DNA of 64,000 nt from the NCBI GenBank assembly GCA_009780135.1, contig WRAP01000003.1, forward strand, positions 1 through 64,000, in the 5' to 3' direction. The position numbers were made by a program, and so were the translations under genes. The DNA is from Bacillota bacterium. GTDB taxonomy: Bacteria > Bacillota > Clostridia > Christensenellales > Pumilibacteraceae. Below are positions 42,446-50,585 of the stretch, one piece after another. The notes beneath the pieces were generated by a model. That model was not told the DNA's origin and did not search any database. It saw only the letters and a program-made list of their open reading frames with translations. Positions within the stretch are counted from its first letter, which is position 1. The number at the start of each line of letters is the position of its first letter.

Positions 42446-43204
42446 ATGTCAAATGTAAAACAAAAATGTCAATCGTGTAATGCGAAACTAAAGGTGGATA
42501 GCACTGTTAGAAGTGGTTTTTGCAAGCGTTGCGGAGCTAGCTTTTATAATGCTAATTTTGTTGAAAGCAACCTAAATCGTGATTCGTGGCAAACTCCGCA
42601 AAGTACAAATCAAGATTTTGGGCAAAATACAAATACTCAAAATATTGCTCAAAACACTTGGCAATCAACTAATACACAATCGCAAAATCAAAACACTTGG
42701 CAGACAAATAGTCCGCAATCCTCAAGCCAAAATTCGTGGCAAAATGTAGAAAATTCTAATTCAAATTCTAATCAACCAACTACTAATATTCAAGCTAATT
42801 GGCAGACTGTTAATCCACAAACTCATAGTCAACCTCCTCTGCAAACTTCGCAACCCGATAATCCAGAATTTTGGCAAACGGCATTTAATAATAATCTACC
42901 TACATTGCAAGCTATGGGTTATAGGAATAACACTTGGGACTCTCGAGTGTTTACAGTTCCGCTAAATAGTGCCATCGGTACTTGCCCGTTTTGTAAAAAC
43001 CGTGCAGATTGGTATCTTCCTAAAGACTCTACAACAAAATTTATGTGTCCGTTTTGTTTAGCAGGTATCAATGTTAAAATGACATTATTTACAGATAAAA
43101 TAAAATCTATCGAAATTTTTGATTTAGGTAGAGCAACTCATCTCTATAAATTAGGTGCTATTGACCCTTATTTATTTATAACCAACCCCAAGCATAAACG
43201 CTAG
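42446..43204 (+). CDS. Zinc-ribbon protein with Q/N/W-rich central region
   Basis: 252 residues. N-terminal zinc ribbon (CQSCNAKL...CKRCG, Cys pairs at about 8/11 and 27/30). A low-complexity middle (about 40-150) is made almost only of Gln, Asn, Ser and Thr, with Trp at regular intervals (SWQTP, TWQST, TWQTN, SWQNV, NWQTV, FWQTA). A second ribbon follows (CPFCKNRADWYL...CPFCLAG) and a compact end. No membrane segment. The middle has the composition of prion-like or condensate-forming segments. I do not know the family. Confidence 0.7.
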   Translation: MSNVKQKCQSCNAKLKVDSTVRSGFCKRCGASFYNANFVESNLNRDSWQTPQSTNQDFGQNTNTQNIAQNTWQSTNTQSQNQNTWQTNSPQSSSQNSWQNVENSNSNSNQPTTNIQANWQTVNPQTHSQPPLQTSQPDNPEFWQTAFNNNLPTLQAMGYRNNTWDSRVFTVPLNSAIGTCPFCKNRADWYLPKDSTTKFMCPFCLAGINVKMTLFTDKIKSIEIFDLGRATHLYKLGAIDPYLFITNPKHKR

Positions 43205-43271
43205 AAGTAGAGAGAGTGTTGCAATAAAAATATACCTCAAAGTAATCACAAAGTTAAACTTATTACTTAAA

Positions 43272-43306
43272 ACAGTAGGGGAGTTCATTAAGAACTTTTT
43301 ATAGCC
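43272..43306. repeat. REP-like element
   Basis: CAGTAGGGGAGTTCATTAAGAACTT: GTAG head and a GTTC/GAAC stem, degenerate tail. Confidence 0.5.
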
Positions 43307-43310
43307 TAAT

Positions 43311-43348
43311 AAAAACCCCATTAACGCAATAGCGTTAATGGGGTTTTT
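43311..43348. terminator. Bidirectional terminator
   Basis: 17-bp perfect stem AAAAACCCCATTAACGC and complement, 4-base loop, between convergent genes. Confidence 0.92.
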
Positions 43349-43373
43349 ATTTATAATAATTAGCTTAGTAGCA

Positions 43374-46300
43374 TTATTGTTTTTTAAATAATGCTTTTAT
43401 ATCTGAGAAATATGCTAGTAGAACAGCAATAATGCTAAGTGGCAACCCTAAGAACCAAATAAGTTGGAAACTTAGACCTATAACATTAAAATTAGGTATA
43501 CGATTTGTAACCGGAGGTAATGTTACTCCTGCGTCGTAAGCATTAAAATTAGCATGCATATACTCAGCAAAGAACCAAGTGTAATTTAAGTTTCTTGCAG
43601 CTTCTCTAATTCGCCAACGAATTTCGTTAGATTCTATAAGTTCTGCATTAGTGAAAGTTTGACCTGCTACACCTCTACCTATATTGGAATGTCCCATACC
43701 TTTATCGCCACCAGCTCTAATTTTTTGGTCCATACTCATATAGCTACCGTTATCTGCCCAGTCGGTCATAATGGCACCTCTAAAGCCCCATTCGCGTCTA
43801 GTAACTGTAGTAAGAAGATGGAAGCTACCACCTTCCCACATAGCACCTAGTCTAGAGTAACCACTCATAATGCCAAGGCTACCGTGTCCGGTTGCAGCGT
43901 AGCGGTTCATACCCATTCTAAACGGTACAAGATAAACCTCTCTTAATGCTTGCTCTGTTAAGAAAATGTATAAGCCGTTTCTATTAGATTCCTGAACATA
44001 AACAGCTAAGTGTTTAATATAGGTGTAAATACCCATATCCATCATTCCTCTTATATAATTAGAGGCTATTACACCGGTTAAAAAGCCGGATTCGCTATAA
44101 TATTCAAAGTTTCTGCCGTTTAGTGGAGAGCGGTGTATATGAATACCTGGGCTAAGCATACCTGAAACGCCTCTAACCCTTGATTCTCTACCTTTTTCCC
44201 AACCTTGACGGCGAGCTAGCCTATAGCTAAAGGTTTGAGCAACTGTAGTAGCATTTGGCCAGCCAATACCCTTAGAACCACCAGAATGTCCATTATCTCT
44301 AAAGCTGTTCATCTGGTTAGTAGCATCCGGAACAAAGGTTCTCGGTCTTCCTATAAGAGCAAAACCTTTTTCGCCGAGTGCCCATGGACTTGCACTTCTT
44401 AACCAGCCATCGCCAATAAGATGTTGAGGATTGTTGGTGGTTTGACCTGCACCTACTGTTGACGGAGTTCCTATTGCCATAAGCCTTGTAAGATCATCCC
44501 AACGCGGATGCCAAGGAGCATTCCAATTTCCGTTATTATGAACTAACGCAAACGATAATTCGCCTAATCTGGTTCTATCTCTACCCATAGTTCTATCAGT
44601 TTCGTTTTGTCTACTATGCTCTATATACCAATTTCTAAGAGCATCGCCCTCTAATCCGTCAGGTGGTGTAATAGGAGTAAATGTGTTTCTCCAAATTTGT
44701 TCTTGCTGAGCATTTGGTGCAGTAACACCAACAGCAGAAATAAAAGGAGCATGGAGATTTGGATCAAAATTAACACCATTAACAGTAAACCCTGTACCGG
44801 TAGCTACATGAGGACTTTGCTCTTGTAGATTAACATAAGGATGAAGGTTATGGAAGTTTTCTCTCCAAAGAATTGCGTGTGATTGTCTGAACAGGTTGAT
44901 ATCTATCATTGCAGGAGTAATATCTCTAGACGGAGCTAAAACAGGGAAAGTTTCAGTAAAATTAGTACGAGTCATTTGTGCCATTCTCTGCACTTCTTCG
45001 CCACTTTCTAATACTGTATCGGCAATAGGAACACCGTCGCCACCTGTAGTTCTGCTACGGGCAGCATTGCCGCTAAAACGAGTTACTACAGAAGTACGCT
45101 CACTTGGACACTCTCTAAAATTTAGTGGGTCATAAGTAAATCGATGTCCGGTTGCTACTTGTAAATTTATAGTTGAAGAGTGCATTATGTCTCCGGTTGG
45201 GTCTTCAGATACTTGATGAGAGTTATGTCTTACAGTAACCTCAAAAATACCCGGCACTAATACAAACCCACCAAAATTTAGATATTCGCCAGCAATTGTT
45301 TGACCTGGTGCCAAGCCTGTTACATTATAAGTATCAAACGAAGCTAAGTCGTACACCAAGAACGGTAACCTTACTACTTCCCAATAGGGCAGATTAGGAG
45401 TTCCTCTAGGATGTAGTACCTGATATGTTTTACCAAAAGCAAGAAGGTTAGCAGAGGACATTTCTAAGCCTAACTCTGCTGTCCAAGGGGGATTAGAATA
45501 AAGTTGAACAACCTCCATACCAGGAACAGTACCAACATTTGTAACTCTTACATAAATAACCACCTCGTCGTTTGGCGAAATTGGCAGATTTTCTCCAGCT
45601 GTAATGTCGTCTATTTCTACGCCACCTATCTCAATACGGTTTACTTCCCACTCAAACTCAGCATAGCTAAGTCCAAATCCAAATGGGAACTGAACTACAG
45701 CATCAAAACCTGTTGGTTCTATTCTTTCGCCTGTTCTAAAGCAAGTTCTATATCTAGGGATTTTTGCTATAGAACGCTCTATTAGTCTTTCGTTATGAGT
45801 AATCGTATTAGCATTTCGTGTTGCATCTCCGATAGGTTGCCCTGTTATAGGATCTCGGTCTAATTGCGTTCCGATTCTATCGCTAAACCACTGTGGAATA
45901 TGTCCGTATCTAAACTCATCCCAAACACCCATAGTATCTGCGGTTTCGTACCATTTGTAGCCTACAAAAATACCTTCGCTATAGTCAATATATGCTACAC
46001 CTCGGTGATCCTCGCGATATCCACCGGCACCTTGAAAGTTCGAGTTAAATGAATGTATCCCATGGTCACTTGCAGTGCCGCTTCCTGCAGGATAGATGTT
46101 CATATCTCTTGTTATATTTCTAAAGTAGCGTTGTCCAAACTCAAGCGGTGCATGAGGATTATGAGTCGAAGCATTTCTAGCCGGAGCTGTTAACCATCCT
46201 ATTGCAGTATCATGTTGGTTAGAGTCACCTGCATTATTCCAACTAGCTGCTGTACGCATATCAAAAGCAAATGTGCTTGCTGTTCTACCACTTGGGCTTA

Positions 46301-47555
46301 CTACCGGCCATAGATATCTTCCTTGTGCTTCTGTTAAAGTTTCGTTAAACGGTATACGCTCACCCATAGAAACAGGGTGATTGGCAGTAGGAGTTGTAGC
46401 AGCTGGTATTCCGTCAGTATAAGCGGGAACACCACCTAAAATTTCTCTTCTTTCGCTAAAATCCCATAATAGTCTAGGAAGAGCAGAAGCCGAGCGAAGA
46501 CCTGTTGCACCTACAAATAATGCAGCATCCAACCCCGGAATAGTTTCCAAAAAGCCTAGTTCCATAGTATTTGTAGAATTTATAATAACAATAGTATTAG
46601 TAAAGTTAGCACCTGCAAAACGAAGAAGCTCTTCTTCTTCTGTAGAAATCTCTAAGTAATGGCGATAAGGATCACAAATTGATAAATCCACATTTTCTAT
46701 AAGTGGATGTACAGGACCTTTATACTGAACCTTTGGTGCATCTATACTTTCGCCTGCAATTCTGGTTATAACTACAATAGCTGTGTCTGAGAAGTTTGCC
46801 GCTTCTCTAAGCAAATTAGTGTACTCTTGCCCATAAGCACTATGATTCATATCCGGCTCTATAATGCGATAAAATTGGAAATCATAATATCTAAGTGCAC
46901 CGGAAAAGCCGCCTCCTAAAGTTCGAGCGGCATTAGCTCCTGCAAGATTTGGTCTTCTGCCGGGTGCTACCGTGCGTGCATGATGAGGTCTAGCACCATA
47001 ACCCAAATAAAAGTCTATAAGATCTTGGAATGGTTCTATACCTGCTAGTTCTAATGCACCTAAGGTGTTAGTTTGCGGAACATTTACAATACCAACCTCG
47101 GCATAATATCCATTGGCACCGTCTACACCTCTATAGGCATGTCCTGGAATAGTTGGGCCTCCTTCGTGAAAACCACCTACTCTTCTATAAACCTGGCCGG
47201 ATCCAGAGCCACCGGGCACCCAAGAGGTTGCACCCCAACCCAGTACCGCTACCTGAGGCGTACCGGCACCTCTAGTCAAAGGTAGTACAGGTCTAGTTTG
47301 ACCGGGTCTTGTTTCGTTTCTAAGTAGTACAGCACCCTCTAAAACTATTTGTTCAGCTAATTCGTCGGCAGTAAACTCAGGGTCTACAAATGTTCCGCCG
47401 TCTTCTACTCCGACAACTTCAAACCCTGCTAAATCTGCTATAACCTCGCCTTGGGTGTGATTTATAACCGCTGTAAGCATTGTTGCAAATAAAAATAGTC
47501 CTGCAAAAGTAAGTGCTACAGCTTTTAATATCTTTCTAATCAAAGATTGTTTCAT
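43374..47555 (-). CDS. Very large membrane-bound GH3 glycoside hydrolase, permuted domains
   Basis: 1393 residues. The domain order is the reverse of most GH3 enzymes. First comes an N-terminal membrane helix (about 10-30), then the (alpha/beta)6 domain (EGAVLLRNE, later NTIVIINSTNTMELG), then a fibronectin-III-like part (near 660-800). The TIM-barrel with KHLAVYVQE and the nucleophile motif IMTDW (Asp1265) lies at the C-terminus, followed by a last membrane helix (about 1363-1385). Both ends are membrane segments, so the enzyme should be tethered outside. Likely a beta-glucosidase or related activity. AGAAGGAG precedes the ATG. Unusually long. Confidence 0.85.
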   Translation of the reverse strand: MKQSLIRKILKAVALTFAGLFLFATMLTAVINHTQGEVIADLAGFEVVGVEDGGTFVDPEFTADELAEQIVLEGAVLLRNETRPGQTRPVLPLTRGAGTPQVAVLGWGATSWVPGGSGSGQVYRRVGGFHEGGPTIPGHAYRGVDGANGYYAEVGIVNVPQTNTLGALELAGIEPFQDLIDFYLGYGARPHHARTVAPGRRPNLAGANAARTLGGGFSGALRYYDFQFYRIIEPDMNHSAYGQEYTNLLREAANFSDTAIVVITRIAGESIDAPKVQYKGPVHPLIENVDLSICDPYRHYLEISTEEEELLRFAGANFTNTIVIINSTNTMELGFLETIPGLDAALFVGATGLRSASALPRLLWDFSERREILGGVPAYTDGIPAATTPTANHPVSMGERIPFNETLTEAQGRYLWPVVSPSGRTASTFAFDMRTAASWNNAGDSNQHDTAIGWLTAPARNASTHNPHAPLEFGQRYFRNITRDMNIYPAGSGTASDHGIHSFNSNFQGAGGYREDHRGVAYIDYSEGIFVGYKWYETADTMGVWDEFRYGHIPQWFSDRIGTQLDRDPITGQPIGDATRNANTITHNERLIERSIAKIPRYRTCFRTGERIEPTGFDAVVQFPFGFGLSYAEFEWEVNRIEIGGVEIDDITAGENLPISPNDEVVIYVRVTNVGTVPGMEVVQLYSNPPWTAELGLEMSSANLLAFGKTYQVLHPRGTPNLPYWEVVRLPFLVYDLASFDTYNVTGLAPGQTIAGEYLNFGGFVLVPGIFEVTVRHNSHQVSEDPTGDIMHSSTINLQVATGHRFTYDPLNFRECPSERTSVVTRFSGNAARSRTTGGDGVPIADTVLESGEEVQRMAQMTRTNFTETFPVLAPSRDITPAMIDINLFRQSHAILWRENFHNLHPYVNLQEQSPHVATGTGFTVNGVNFDPNLHAPFISAVGVTAPNAQQEQIWRNTFTPITPPDGLEGDALRNWYIEHSRQNETDRTMGRDRTRLGELSFALVHNNGNWNAPWHPRWDDLTRLMAIGTPSTVGAGQTTNNPQHLIGDGWLRSASPWALGEKGFALIGRPRTFVPDATNQMNSFRDNGHSGGSKGIGWPNATTVAQTFSYRLARRQGWEKGRESRVRGVSGMLSPGIHIHRSPLNGRNFEYYSESGFLTGVIASNYIRGMMDMGIYTYIKHLAVYVQESNRNGLYIFLTEQALREVYLVPFRMGMNRYAATGHGSLGIMSGYSRLGAMWEGGSFHLLTTVTRREWGFRGAIMTDWADNGSYMSMDQKIRAGGDKGMGHSNIGRGVAGQTFTNAELIESNEIRWRIREAARNLNYTWFFAEYMHANFNAYDAGVTLPPVTNRIPNFNVIGLSFQLIWFLGLPLSIIAVLLAYFSDIKALFKKQ

Positions 47556-47712
47556 TTTTTTTAATTTCTCCTTCTATTCTTAAAATTAGTTTAAGAATGA
47601 TTTTTATTTTTGTTAAAAACTATCTTGACAAACAAGTAAATTCGATATTTAATAAAAATCGACTTTAATTTGTTTATAAGACAACTTTGCTATATTTTAT
47701 CAAATATCGCTA

Positions 47713-48096
47713 TCAAGCAACAGAGAGCTCTTCATTTTCTCTATTTAATAAAAATGCCAGTGCTGCCGCTCCAAGCAATAAAATGCCTGCAACTAATCCA
47801 AAGGCATTAAAGCTCATTAGAGATACTAGACTTAGCACCCCAGCCACTGCTAAAAATATTGGACTTATTAGTGATTTACGGAATAAATAACCAGTGCCTA
47901 TAATAGCCAAAACACCTACAAGCATAAGAATTATATTGGATATAAGACCGAGCAAAAGAGGAGTTTCGCGTATTAAAACATCTAAATCAGTATTAAGTGA
48001 ATCAATAGAACCCATAATACCACCAACAATTGCTAATACAATACCGGTTAAACCGGCACCCAGTGCCGCAAATAAGAAAATTTTCTTTTTATTCAT
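47713..48096 (-). CDS. Small four-helix membrane protein, unknown
   Basis: 127 residues: four hydrophobic helices (about 6-28, 47-68, 76-93, 97-117) with Ala/Gly/Leu-rich sequence and a short acidic tail (NRENEELSVA). AAAGGAGG lies 7 bases before the ATG. It stands 150 bases upstream of the GH3 gene on the same strand and may be transcribed with it. Confidence 0.65.
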   Translation of the reverse strand: MNKKKIFLFAALGAGLTGIVLAIVGGIMGSIDSLNTDLDVLIRETPLLLGLISNIILMLVGVLAIIGTGYLFRKSLISPIFLAVAGVLSLVSLMSFNAFGLVAGILLLGAAALAFLLNRENEELSVA

Positions 48097-48274
48097 AATA
48101 TACCTCCTTTTCTAGACAAGGATTAAAGCACGCGGAAATACACAGCTTTTTTAATGCTTGTTAGATAATTTTTTATTAAAAATAATTTGCTTTTGTATGT
48201 ATTGTCCACAATGGGTAAGTCAAAGGCTTTGCTTTGGATTTTGCTTAGCCATGACACAACACAAGTGTGAGTCA

Positions 48275-48304
48275 AGTATACTACATAAAATACCTCATTG
48301 TCAA
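48275..48304 (-). promoter_or_regulatory. Promoter of the four-helix protein/GH3 unit
   Basis: TTGACA (48299-48304), 18 bases, TATACT (48275-48280). A leader of about 170 nt follows before ATG 48096. Confidence 0.65.
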
Positions 48305-48349
48305 ATGCTAAATTACAAGTTTTTTAGCCGATTTTATTTATTTTTTCAC

Positions 48350-48379
48350 TTTACAAATACTCAATATTTTTGTTATAAT
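48350..48379 (+). promoter_or_regulatory. Promoter of the tRNA gene
   Basis: TTTACA (48350-48355), 18 bases, TATAAT (48374-48379). Confidence 0.65.
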
Positions 48380-48412
48380 TTATAGAGGTGTTCCAATAAA
48401 ACTCCCCCCTGC

Positions 48413-48489
48413 GCTGATGTAGCTCAGCAGGTAGAGCACTTCCTTGGTAAGGAAGAGGTTCGTGGGTTCAAATCCCATCATCAGCTCCA
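48413..48489 (+). tRNA. tRNA-Thr (anticodon GGT)
   Basis: Full cloverleaf with encoded CCA. Acceptor GCTGATG/CATCAGC, D-arm GCTC-AGCAGGTA-GAGC, anticodon stem CTTCC/GGAAG with loop TTGGTAA (GGT), T-arm GTGGG-TTCAAAT-CCCAT. It stands alone with its own promoter and terminator. Confidence 0.96.
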
Positions 48490-48537
48490 AAAAAAACTCC
48501 TGTTTATTAACCAAGTGGCAACAAACGGGAGTTTTTT
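48490..48537 (+). terminator. Terminator after tRNA-Thr
   Basis: AAAAAACTCC/GGAGTTTTTT with an extended GTTT/AAAC, 15-base loop, seven T. Confidence 0.85.
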
Positions 48538-48564
48538 TATCCCTATGTAAACAAATATTTTAAT

Positions 48565-48593
48565 TTGATTTTCTGTATATTTTTTGCTATAAT
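48565..48593 (+). promoter_or_regulatory. Promoter predicting a leaderless mRNA
   Basis: TTGATT (48565-48570), 17 bases, perfect TATAAT (48588-48593), then exactly 6 bases to ATG 48600. Confidence 0.7.
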
Positions 48594-48599
48594 AACCAT

Positions 48600-48968
48600 A
48601 TGAGTTCAACTACTTATTCAAAACGACATGAAAATATTGTTTTAAGCGGGATAGAAGCAATTTCAGAGGTCTTGCTTGGTGACGACATGCTTGAGAAAGA
48701 AAGTCTATTGTTTTGTTTGGACAAATATTTAAACCCTTATTTTAGATATGACTTATCTTATAAAGATGATATATTTTTGCTTGTCGAACAGGTCATAGTT
48801 GGCAATAATTCTAAAGAGTGTAAAGAAGAAGCAATTCATTTATTAGCTACTTATGCCTGTCCTCCGTTTAATATTATTACAGAAAATCTTGATAAAATAG
48901 AGCTTGAATTTTTGTCAGACATTAACTACACTAATAGGCGGAATTTTCTTCTTGATGGCAAAAAATAA
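48600..48968 (+). CDS. Small helical protein, unknown
   Basis: 122 residues, soluble, acidic and mostly helical (IVLSGIEAISEVLLGDDML, DDIFLLVEQVIVGNNSKECKEEAIHLLATYA in parts), resembling two helical repeats. No family recognised. The promoter places transcription start on the ATG itself. An overlapping small frame begins at 48955. Confidence 0.6.
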   Translation: MSSTTYSKRHENIVLSGIEAISEVLLGDDMLEKESLLFCLDKYLNPYFRYDLSYKDDIFLLVEQVIVGNNSKECKEEAIHLLATYACPPFNIITENLDKIELEFLSDINYTNRRNFLLDGKK

Positions 48969-49059
48969 AAGGGGAAAAACGATATTAGATATTATTGTTG
49001 AGATAATTCAAGATACAGATGATACAGGTCATGATTGTATTTTGGAAATAGTTGACTAA
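48955..49059 (+). CDS. Small overlapping ORF, possible continuation
   Basis: 34 codons, MAKNKRGKTILDIIVEIIQD then TDDTGHDCILEIVD, overlapping the end of the previous gene in the +1 frame at an A-rich run. It could be a coupled small protein or the original C-terminus after a frameshift. Its composition (acidic, Ile-rich) is like the gene before it. Confidence 0.3.
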   Translation: MAKNKRGKTILDIIVEIIQDTDDTGHDCILEIVD

Positions 49060-49092
49060 TTATGATGAAATAAATTATTGAAGTATAAATAT

Positions 49093-49132
49093 AAAGCACT
49101 AAAAAGTATCTTTTTTATAAAGGTGCTTTTTT
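49093..49132 (+). terminator. Terminator after the 48600 gene
   Basis: AAAGCAC/GTGCTTT outer stem with an AAAAAG/CTTTTT inner part, followed by T6. Confidence 0.6.
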
Positions 49133-49159
49133 GATTGTAAAAAATATTTTTTTATTTTT

Positions 49160-49189
49160 TGCAACGAAACGATATTTTAATGTGTATTA
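49160..49189 (+). promoter_or_regulatory. ECF-sigma-type promoter of the DUF4349 lipoprotein gene
   Basis: TGCAAC (49160-49165), 16 bases, GTGTATTA (49182-49189). The form TGAAAC-N16-CGTA is typical for SigW/SigX-like factors. A near-identical copy stands before the membrane protein gene at 56413. Confidence 0.6.
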
Positions 49190-49277
49190 GTGGTATGGAA
49201 GCATTTGCAAATGTTTTATTAGTATAAAATCTAAATCTAAAAAATCAAAAAATAAAACAAAAAAGAGGTAAAAAACA

Positions 49278-50414
49278 ATGAAAAAGAGAGTTTTAATAAC
49301 GATAATGATAACGGTACTAGCGATGATACTTAGTTTATCGTCTTTAGTTGGGTGTGCTGGTGATAATTGGACGGCTGATAGCGAGTGGAATAACTCAGCT
49401 CCGAGTGCAACACCTAATGCACCGCCTAATGACGGAAACGGCGGAAACGGTGGAGGGCAAACTCCGCCACAAGAAAATCCAAACCCTCATGACGGCATAA
49501 CTACACCTAATCGTTTAGTAGTTTACACCGCTAACTTTACAATCCATACCAATAATTTTGGCGAAACTTTGCTATTTTTGCGTAGCACTATCAATAGAGA
49601 TATGGGTGAGTGGTTTGATAGGCAAGATGTTCAATATCACGACCGTCACGCTGTGCTGGTTGCTCGAGTAGCATCAAGTAGACTGTATGACTTTATTGAT
49701 GAAATTATTGACGAATTAGGTATGGGTGCTATTCGTCATCACGATATAAATGCAACTGATGTCTCGCTTGCTCACCGAGACCGTACCCTTGCTATTCAAG
49801 AAGAGGAAAGACATTTAGAATGGTTACATCAAGAAATGGAGCGGGCAATAGCTCAAAATCAAACATTTGCTCAAAGACAAACGATTCAAACTCAAATAAA
49901 TCAGGCTCAAACTAGATTGAATACTTTAATTACGGCACAAAATACAGTTAATCAACAAATTCATTTTAGTGTTGTAACAATAACTCTTAGAGAAAGCTAT
50001 CCGTCAACACCGGAACCTACTACCCCCGAATCTGAAAACGAAGAGGATGAAGAGCCGAGCCGTACGGCTATAGCCTTTAGTAACGCTTGGACAGTTATCT
50101 CCAGTATTTTGATTGGAATGCTGTATGTGCTAGCGGTGCTGTTGCCTCTTGGTGCGGTTGTTGTTCCTGCGGTTTTCCTGATTAAATATTTAATTAAAAA
50201 GGAGAGGGCAAAACAAAGAGAGCTAGCCATTGCCGAAGGCAGAGATCCTGATGCTCCGAAAGCTAGAAGAGGATATAAGCACCCGATACCACAGCATATA
50301 AATTATTATCAAAATCAATCATATCAACCTCAATCACAGAATTCTTCGGTATTTAATCAAACTTCGCCATCAACAGAAGAAAAAAACGAATCAGTCGAAG
50401 AAAAATCAGAATAA
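49278..50414 (+). CDS. DUF4349-type lipoprotein
   Basis: 378 residues. Signal peptide with lipobox LVGC (Cys26) and a Pro/Gly/Asn-rich linker (about 35-75). The DUF4349 domain follows (about 80-240: RLVVYTANFTIHTNN, then a coiled coil AIQEEERHLEWLHQEMERA, then HFSVVTITLRE). Next are an acidic stretch, one transmembrane helix (about 275-300) and a Gln/Asn-rich cytoplasmic tail. The family is an envelope stress protein in Bacillota, often under ECF sigma control, which the promoter supports. AGAGG precedes the ATG. Confidence 0.85.
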   Translation: MKKRVLITIMITVLAMILSLSSLVGCAGDNWTADSEWNNSAPSATPNAPPNDGNGGNGGGQTPPQENPNPHDGITTPNRLVVYTANFTIHTNNFGETLLFLRSTINRDMGEWFDRQDVQYHDRHAVLVARVASSRLYDFIDEIIDELGMGAIRHHDINATDVSLAHRDRTLAIQEEERHLEWLHQEMERAIAQNQTFAQRQTIQTQINQAQTRLNTLITAQNTVNQQIHFSVVTITLRESYPSTPEPTTPESENEEDEEPSRTAIAFSNAWTVISSILIGMLYVLAVLLPLGAVVVPAVFLIKYLIKKERAKQRELAIAEGRDPDAPKARRGYKHPIPQHINYYQNQSYQPQSQNSSVFNQTSPSTEEKNESVEEKSE

Positions 50415-50446
50415 GAAAAACGAAAAAATAAAAATAAACTAACAAA

Positions 50447-50482
50447 AACACTATAGTAGCATATTTTTAACACTATAGTGTT
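50447..50482. terminator. Terminator after the DUF4349 gene
   Basis: AACACTATAG and complement, 16-base loop, then T6. Confidence 0.75.
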
Positions 50483-50518
50483 TTTTGTAAAATAATAAAT
50501 AAATTCATATAAAAATAA

Positions 50519-50547
50519 TTGACATAAACTTTTAGAAATAATACACT
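50519..50547 (+). promoter_or_regulatory. guaA promoter
   Basis: TTGACA (50519-50524), 17 bases, TACACT (50542-50547), giving a leader of about 30 nt. No purine riboswitch is present. Confidence 0.7.
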
Positions 50548-50585
50548 AAAAGCACGGACTATCAACGATAAAAATTTGTATTATT

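Noticed and set aside
44896-47285. Plus-strand open frames across the GH3 gene
   Set aside because: Shadows of the long minus-strand gene; no ribosome-binding sites, unlikely composition.
50483-50585. Purine riboswitch before guaA
   Set aside because: Leader after the promoter is only about 30 nt and lacks the conserved loops.
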